Assembly: GCA_009809945.1 (NCBI GenBank)
Contig: WTPW01000067.1
Location: 678,120 to 742,119, forward strand
Reading direction: 5' to 3'
DNA: 64,000 nucleotides
Source of the DNA: Gigaspora margarita
Taxonomy: Eukaryota > Glomeromycota > Glomeromycetes > Diversisporales > Gigasporaceae
Position 1 is the stretch's first letter; each line of letters begins with the position of its first letter. Below are positions 58,463 to 64,000 of the stretch, one piece after another. The notes beneath the pieces were generated by a model. That model was not told where the DNA came from, searched no databases, and saw only the letters and a program-made list of their open reading frames with translations. Position numbers and translations under genes: made by a program.

Positions 58463-58644
58463 CTCTTAACTGTATAAATTCAATTGTATAAAATTGACCA
58501 ATCTCGAGAAAGTTACCTATAGATAAACCATTTAATATATCTATAACTAATAAAATGCTAGTAATAACCCTATGTGTTGTGAATTAAATGAAATAGCTGT
58601 CGAGTGAAATGGCTTTCGAGGAAATGAGTACATTCCAGCGCATA

Positions 58645-59787
58645 TATTGCAGATTTAGGTCTTTTATATCGTCCATCAAAAAACAAGATAGTGAGATTTA
58701 CGGTATCTTGTCATATATAGTTCGGAAGTTTGAATCAAAGCTATGTACAACAGCATTTATAGTCTTGGTATCATTATGACAGAAATATCAACTAGACAAC
58801 CAACTTTTGATGGAATTCCGTTTGATAACGATCTTCTATTAAGAAATTTTTCTAAATAATTTGCGACCAGGATTTGTTCATAGAATTCCCACTGCTACGT
58901 CAAGTTGGCAAGAAAATTTTGAAGTTATCCGATTTTTGATCGGAAAATCGACTCCGTTCCGAAAATTTTAAACGATGCTTGTTGTATATGTTTTTATGTG
59001 GTTTTATACGTTTTTTATGCGTTATTTATGCGATAATTTTTAATCAAAAAGTTCTTTTCTTCCATCACGTACAAACATAAACTCCTGTTCGGAAATCCTA
59101 ACAATTTTAAAACATCCATTTTTTTATAGGGCATGTATCCTGATCCGCAAAAGCGACTTACTGCCACAAATATTAAGAGTCTGCTTAAAGAATTAGTCAA
59201 GTTCTTGGATGATGAATCAAATGAAAATAAGTTAAAAAGTAATTTTGGGTGCAGTAAAATATAGAATTGTTGAATTATACTGGATCCTGATTCACTAAAT
59301 CGATATACTGATATAAATATTCAGTGAAATTTAAAGAATTGACAAAATGCGATATCAAAAGGCAATATTCGAGTTCATACGAAATATTAGAAGTATAGGC
59401 GCGTAATAACGTTATTTCGAAAATTCCATTATTTTGAAATTACAAATTTGACTCAAAATAACGCCCGTGCGCGTCCCGAAATAACACGCACCCAGAATAA
59501 ATTTGCAGGAAAGTTTTTAGAAGTTAAAACATTTCCTCCAAATTTAGTACAATAATTCAAATTTTCGAGCATGCATGCGTGTTCAAAATAACTTACATCT
59601 GCGCGTTATTACGTGCCTATTCAGTAAATAAATTTCAGAATATCTCACCAGAACAACCAGATGACGAGTACTCAAGCAAACTCATAGATGTACAGTAAGT
59701 AAATAATCCCAAACAAAACAGGAATTTAATTGTGACATCAATGAATTTAAACTTGACGAATTAAGGAAACAGTTGATTTCTTTTTGA
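58645..59787 (+). pseudogene. 3' half of a tyrosine-kinase-like kinase, degraded
   Basis: Conserved kinase C-lobe pieces appear in order in shifting frames: ADLGLLYRPSKNK (DLG instead of DFG; 58648), IYGILSYI (58698), SLGIIMTEISTRQPTFDGIP followed by FDNDLLLR (58760-58850), NNLRPGF (58857), and after a TATAG acceptor MYPDPQKRLTATNIKSLLKE, then LVKFLDDES (59132-59220). The tail QNISPEQPDDEYSSKLIDV (59635-59692) and EFNCDINEFKLDELRKQLIS then F and stop (59722-59787) fits the C-terminus of the same family. A MITE (59398-59617) sits between the tail and the body. The N-lobe is missing. Same family as the gene at 63218. Confidence 0.75.
59398..59617. mobile_element. 220-bp TA-target MITE in the kinase pseudogene
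   Basis: Ends GGCGCGTAATAACGTTATTT and, reverse complemented, GGCACGTAATAACGCGCAGA. TA flanks (59396-59397, 59618-59619). The core has several AAATAACGCCCGTGCGCG-like words also found in the CCGTATTG-type elements. Confidence 0.75.
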
Positions 59788-60440
59788 GTTAAGAAAATAA
59801 ATTTTTTGCGTTCACAACTTTAATTTGTGCGAATCTACATAATATCCATCGTTTTGTTTTATATGCTAGACTCAAAATGACTCGTATACGAATTCTTAAT
59901 AAAAATATGCAATTAAGTTTTTGGAAATAAATTTTTTATTCCATGATTATTTATATGATTATTTATATGATATGGTTAAAATTATCTTTTATGTAACATT
60001 CAAGAAAACATTTATTCTTATTTTGGCACCATTTTTCCCTACTCTAGTTTTACCCCTAACTTATCGAAAATTTACAAGGCTCACTACATTTGTGTAACGC
60101 TTTATCATCAAAAGTCTGTTACATTTTTTGCGGATAATCGTTACATAATACGTAACTGATAAACATGGCTGATAGGCTGTACGTAATTAAATCTACGTCA
60201 TAATTATGTCATCTTACGTAATACATTGTCGCGGAAATTAGGGACCTCAATTGAAAAATAAAAGCCCTAAACCCTAACCTAACCATTAAAACAAAGCTTA
60301 GAAATGCACTCAAAAAAATTTTAAACATTTCATATTAAAATAATTAAATTCCAGCTTCAGCCACGAGATAAATTTCTCATAGTGTTAGTTATAAATCACT
60401 GATACTTTTATTCAACTGAGATTTGTTGATTGTAAAAATC
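59788..60440. other. Spacer with a truncated telomere-like MITE
   Basis: 60228-60370 matches the right part of the 62579-62787 family: TTGTCGCGG, CCCTAAACCCTAACCTAACC (60264-60283), ATTCCAGCTTCAGCCACGAG. The left arm's CTGAAGCTGG is deleted. The rest should include the promoter of the Sel1 gene; no clear elements seen. Confidence 0.55.
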
Positions 60441-60447
60441 AGCTAAT

Positions 60448-60765
60448 ATGGATGATTCAGACGAAATATTCTGGATTGGTTATTGTTATGAACATGGGAT
60501 TGGTGTTAAAAAAGATGAGAATAAAGCATTCATTCATTATCAAAAATCTTCAGAGATGAATAATCCTAATGGAATGTATCAAATCGGTTATTGTTATTAT
60601 TTAGGGATTGGAGTTGAAATAGATAAGCATAAAGCATTTATGCATTATTTAAAATCAGCTGAGGCAGGTAATTCTATGGGAATTTTTAAAACTGCTGTTT
60701 GCTACAGGTACGGAATTAGTGTGAAAGAGAATAAAGAAAAATACGGCGATTGGATTGTAAAGTAA
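60448..60765 (+). CDS. Sel1-repeat protein, short or 5' exon of a longer gene
   Basis: About 105 residues made almost entirely of Sel1-like (SLR) repeats: FWIGYCYEHGIGVKKDENKA, FIHYQKSSEMNNPNGMYQIG, YCYYLGIGVEIDKHKAFMHY, LKSAEAGNSMGIF and a third, weaker unit AVCYRYGISVKENKEKYGDW. SLRs form alpha-solenoids that bind proteins; in these fungi they often accompany TKL kinases, and kinase sequences lie on both sides. The ATG at 60448 starts with MDDSDEIF. The reading frame ends in IVK, where AAAGTAAGTATG is an excellent splice donor (GT at 60762-60763), so the gene may continue in a downstream exon that I could not find; 2.4 kb of minisatellite follows. Confidence 0.65.
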   Translation: MDDSDEIFWIGYCYEHGIGVKKDENKAFIHYQKSSEMNNPNGMYQIGYCYYLGIGVEIDKHKAFMHYLKSAEAGNSMGIFKTAVCYRYGISVKENKEKYGDWIVK

Positions 60766-60856
60766 GTATGAATTTTTTAATAGATTAAAATTTTACATTG
60801 TAAAATAGGAAATTTAAATATTTTACCAATATAAATTTAATAAATTAATCTATTAG

Positions 60857-63130
60857 AGAGTAAGTATAATAATCATTTTCATTAAATACAAATTTTTTTT
60901 TGAAATTTTTATGATAATTTCTATTGAATGATATAACTCAAGTACACTTTGTTTACGCTAATTTAGTCGGTAAAGACAGTATAAAGAACCTTTTTTACTA
61001 TGGATTTAAAATAAACTATTCAAGTTCATGAATATTTATTATCTAACTTTATTTTTTTATTCGCATTAATTTAGTGCGTAAGTTAAAGAAAATTTCTTAA
61101 TTTAAATTTAAAATAAGCAAGCTATGTTCATAAATATTTAAAATATTTCATTTATTCCCATTAACTTAGTGCGTAAGTATGAGGAAATATTATTAATTTA
61201 TATTTAAGATGAGCTGTTTACGTTCATGAATATTTACCATTTAAGTTCATTTATTCGCATTAACGTAGTGCGTGAGTATGAAGAATAATGATTAATATAA
61301 GCAATTAAAATAAAATATTATATTCATATTCATAAATTTTTACTATTTAATTTCATTTAGTCCGTGAGTATGAAGAATAATTATTAGTTTAAGTATTTAA
61401 AATGAACTTTTCGAGTTCATGTATAATTACTTTTTAATTTAATTTGTTCGTATTAATTTAGTACGTGAGTATAAAAAACCATTTATTAATCTAAGCGTAG
61501 AATTCAACATAACAGATAAGTTGTTCGAATTCATGAATATTTACTATTTAATTTTATTTTTTCATGTTAATTTAGCGTGTAAGTGTGAAGAAGGTTTATT
61601 GATTAAATATTTAAAATAAATTCATTGATTTGATCTATTTAATTTTATTTAGTTCGTGAGTTGAAGAATTTTATTGATTCAAATATTTAAAATAAGCCAT
61701 TCAAATTTATGAATTTTAATTATTTCATTTTATTTTATTTACGTTTAGTGCGTGAATATAAAAAATTTTCATTAATTTAATTATTTGAAATAAAATATTC
61801 AAGTTTATGAACATTTACTACTTCATTAATATTTTTAGACCGTGAGTATAAGACATTTCATTAATCTAAGCATATTTTATTCATGAATATTTACTATTTA
61901 CAGTAATTTCTTTATTTTTGTTAATTTAGTGTGTGAGTAATGAACATTTATTAATCTAAATTTTAAAATTGGTTAAGTTCATAAAGATTTACTATTGAAT
62001 TTATTTTTCATGTTAATTTAGTTCGTAAGTATAAAAAACATTTATTGAGTTAAGTATTGAACTCATGAGCTTTTAACTTAATTTTATTTTATTCATGCTA
62101 TTTAGTCGGTGAATATAAAAAAGATTTATAATATAGAATTTAAATAAACAATTAATTTCATGAATATTTCTACTTATTCATTTTATTCATTTAATTTAGT
62201 GTGTGAGTACAAAAAAACACCTATTAATTTAAGTAAAATGTTCAAGTTCATGAATATTTACTATAGATTTCATTAAATAATATTGTTTTAGTGGGTGAAT
62301 ATAAGTAATATTTATTAATTATAGCAATTAAATTAAGCTATTCAAGGTTATGATATTTACTGTTTAATTTTAAATTTATTACAGTTAGTGAGTATAAAAT
62401 GTTTATTAATTCAAGTATTTAAATTAAGTGTTTATGAATATTTACTATTTAATTTACTTTATTCACATTAATTTAGTGAGTAAGTATAAAGTTATTGATT
62501 AATATAAGCATTTAATCTTTACTATTTTAATTTCATTTGTATTCGTTTTAATTTAGTCAGTAAGTATAAATATTTATTGTCGCGACTGAAGCTGGAAATG
62601 GCTGAAGCTGGAAATCAGAAAAGCTGATTTAAAAAAATAAGTCCTACCAAAATCCACTTATACTCTTTTATTATTAAAACTAACTCTAAACCCTAACCTA
62701 ACCCTAAAAAAACCCCCTAACAAAAGGCCCTAAAATTTTTAAAAATTTCATATTAAAATAATTAAAATTTCCAGCATCAGCCGCGACATTTATTAATTTA
62801 AATAAACTATCCAAAATATGCGAATATTTACTATTTAATTTCATGTTATTTCCATTAATCAGTCCGTGAGTATAAATAGCATAAATTAATTAAGCAATTG
62901 AAACAAGTTATTCACGAATATTTATTATTTAATTATATTATTTTAGCCGGTGGGTAAAAGAGCATTTATTAATTTAAGCATTCAAAATTGCCATTTGAGT
63001 TCAAGAAAATTTACAATTTAATTTTAGTGCGTGAGTATTAAAGAATGTTTAATATGTTTTAAAGATTTAATTTATGAATGTCTATTATTTAATTTATTTT
63101 GCTTATATTAATTAGTCGGTGAGTGTAAAA
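60857..63130 (+). repeat. ~90-bp minisatellite with splice-donor-like motif in each unit
   Basis: About 23 units. Consensus parts: TTCGCATTAATTTAGTGCGT, GAGTATAAAGAATATTTATT, AATTTAAGTATTTAAAAT and TTCAAGTTCATGAATATTTA, then CTATTTAATTTTATTT. The GTGAGTAT/GTAAGTAT word occurs near 60859, 61077, 61166, 61264, 61360, 61456, 61655, 61842, 62023, 62202, 62475, 62560, 62865 and 63029, with variants in the other units. Interrupted by a MITE at 62579-62787. Confidence 0.8.
62579..62787. mobile_element. MITE with telomere-like core, best copy
   Basis: Ends GTCGCGACTGAAGCTGGAAA and, reverse complemented, GTCGCGGCTGATGCTGGAAA. ATTTATT is duplicated on both sides (62572-62578, 62788-62794), and sister minisatellite units supply the empty site (TATTTATTAATTTAA). 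The core has TAAACCCTAACCTAACCCTA (62692-62711). Confidence 0.85.
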
Positions 63131-63217
63131 ATTATCTTCATCTAACGCTAAATTTAATATAAAGTAAAAAAAATAACTGATGTAATATGAAAATATAATA
63201 CAATAATAATTATAAAG

Positions 63218-64000
63218 AAAAGCTCAAAATGGTAAATGTGCATATTGTAATGCAGATAAGACGAGTGAAGCATGGTGCCAGACATGTGATCCTGACATGA
63301 CAATTCGAGGATGGACAAGTGGAAATAGAGATATTGACTTTTGCATGAAAGAGTTTCAACTTAGAGTTAATGATTATGAACACATGATTGAATGGATTCC
63401 GTTTGATAGACTAGATAATATTATAAAAATTGGTGAAGGAGGATTTGGATCAGTGTTTTCTGCAAGTTGGTTGGATGGTATACGAAAGGTTAAAAAAATT
63501 AAAAACGATAACGATGAACATGAATATGTAAAATCACGTGAACAATGTAGCACAGTTGCACTCAAGACTTTGTCTAGCTCTAAAGAAAATTCCTATGATT
63601 TTTTGAAAGAAGTAAGTTAAATAGTTATTAATTGTACAGATTTTAAATATAGTTTATATTGAACTAATTCATTTATAAAATATAAGTTCAAAAATCTTCT
63701 TCAATGTGGATTGTGGGGTAGTAGGCTCAAGATATATGGATTGACTCACGATGCAAAAAAAAACGAATACTTTGTGGTTTTTCAATATGCGGATAATGGA
63801 AGTCTTCATAAGTTTTTAAGAAAAAATTTTCAGGATCTTACCTGGCAGACTAAGTTAAAACTACTGTCAGATGTTTCAGGTGACTTACGTACAATTCATT
63901 ATGCAGGATATATTCATGCGGACTTTCACAGTGGCAATATCTTGCAAGATGGAATCATTAGTAAAAATGTGCAATCTTACGTTTCGGATCTGGGATTGTC
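63218..64000 (+). CDS. Tyrosine-kinase-like protein kinase, 5' part, runs off window
   Basis: Two exons seen: about 63218-63611 and 63687 to beyond 64000, joined phase 0 (donor GTAAGT at 63612). The N-terminal exon opens after a likely AG acceptor at 63216-63217 with a zinc-ribbon-like CAYCNADKTSEAWCQTCDP, then GWTSGNRDIDFCMKEFQL. Next come the kinase N-lobe, IGEGGFGSV (Gly-rich loop), and STVALKTL (ATP-binding Lys). The second exon has VFQYADNGSLHKFL (hinge), GYIHADFHSGNIL (catalytic loop, HAD in place of HRD, Asp kept) and SDLGLS (DLG in place of DFG). These variants are normal for the hugely expanded mycorrhizal TKL family. Substrate unknown. The true start codon lies in an upstream exon I could not find; an ATG at 63297 is in frame but would lose the Cys motif. 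Confidence 0.85.

Overview
The window is very AT-rich eukaryotic DNA with GT-AG introns. Its gene families (DLG/HAD-type tyrosine-kinase-like kinases with an N-terminal Cys motif, Sel1 repeats, F-box plus RNI-type LRR proteins, a kelch membrane protein, and a large multi-exon DDE-like family) are those massively expanded in arbuscular mycorrhizal fungi (Glomeromycotina; Rhizophagus or Gigaspora-like). The organism is an inference from family knowledge; no database search was made.

Layout. 1-3462 (minus): six-exon DDE-like gene, broken by two stops and a homopolymer frameshift, with a MITE in one intron. 3.6-9.2 kb: decayed Helitron copy A. 9.2-23.3 kb: gene-free repeats, including a minisatellite, a 548-bp near-perfect hairpin, a higher-order satellite and a 1.9-kb inverted-repeat element. 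23.3-31.6 kb: Helitron copy B, split by two nested TA-target elements and cut off at 31.6 kb by an inverted-repeat element that contains a 985-bp gap. 33-36.3 kb: inverted-repeat elements built of tandem hairpins. 37.2-40.5 kb: SINE, F-box pseudogene hit by two elements, and LRR gene. 43.5-45.7 kb: hairpin satellite. 46.7-49.0 kb: intact-looking kelch membrane protein (minus). 49.9-58.5 kb: many short inverted-repeat elements with clear target duplications. 58.6-64 kb (plus): kinase pseudogene, Sel1 fragment, a 90-bp minisatellite carrying splice-donor-like motifs, and the 5' half of a kinase gene running off the window.

Only the kelch gene, the last kinase and perhaps the Sel1 gene look functional. 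The most unusual structure is a set of inverted-repeat elements with unrelated ends whose bodies are tandem arrays of related ~195-bp hairpins (25.6-27.0, 33.1-34.2 and 35.0-36.25 kb, plus a one-unit version at 53.1 kb). A second, similar system with a ~320-bp period lies at 19.5-21.4 and 43.5-45.7 kb. Several insertions can be proved inside the window, because an empty site exists in the other Helitron copy, in sister satellite units, or through a continuous reading frame.
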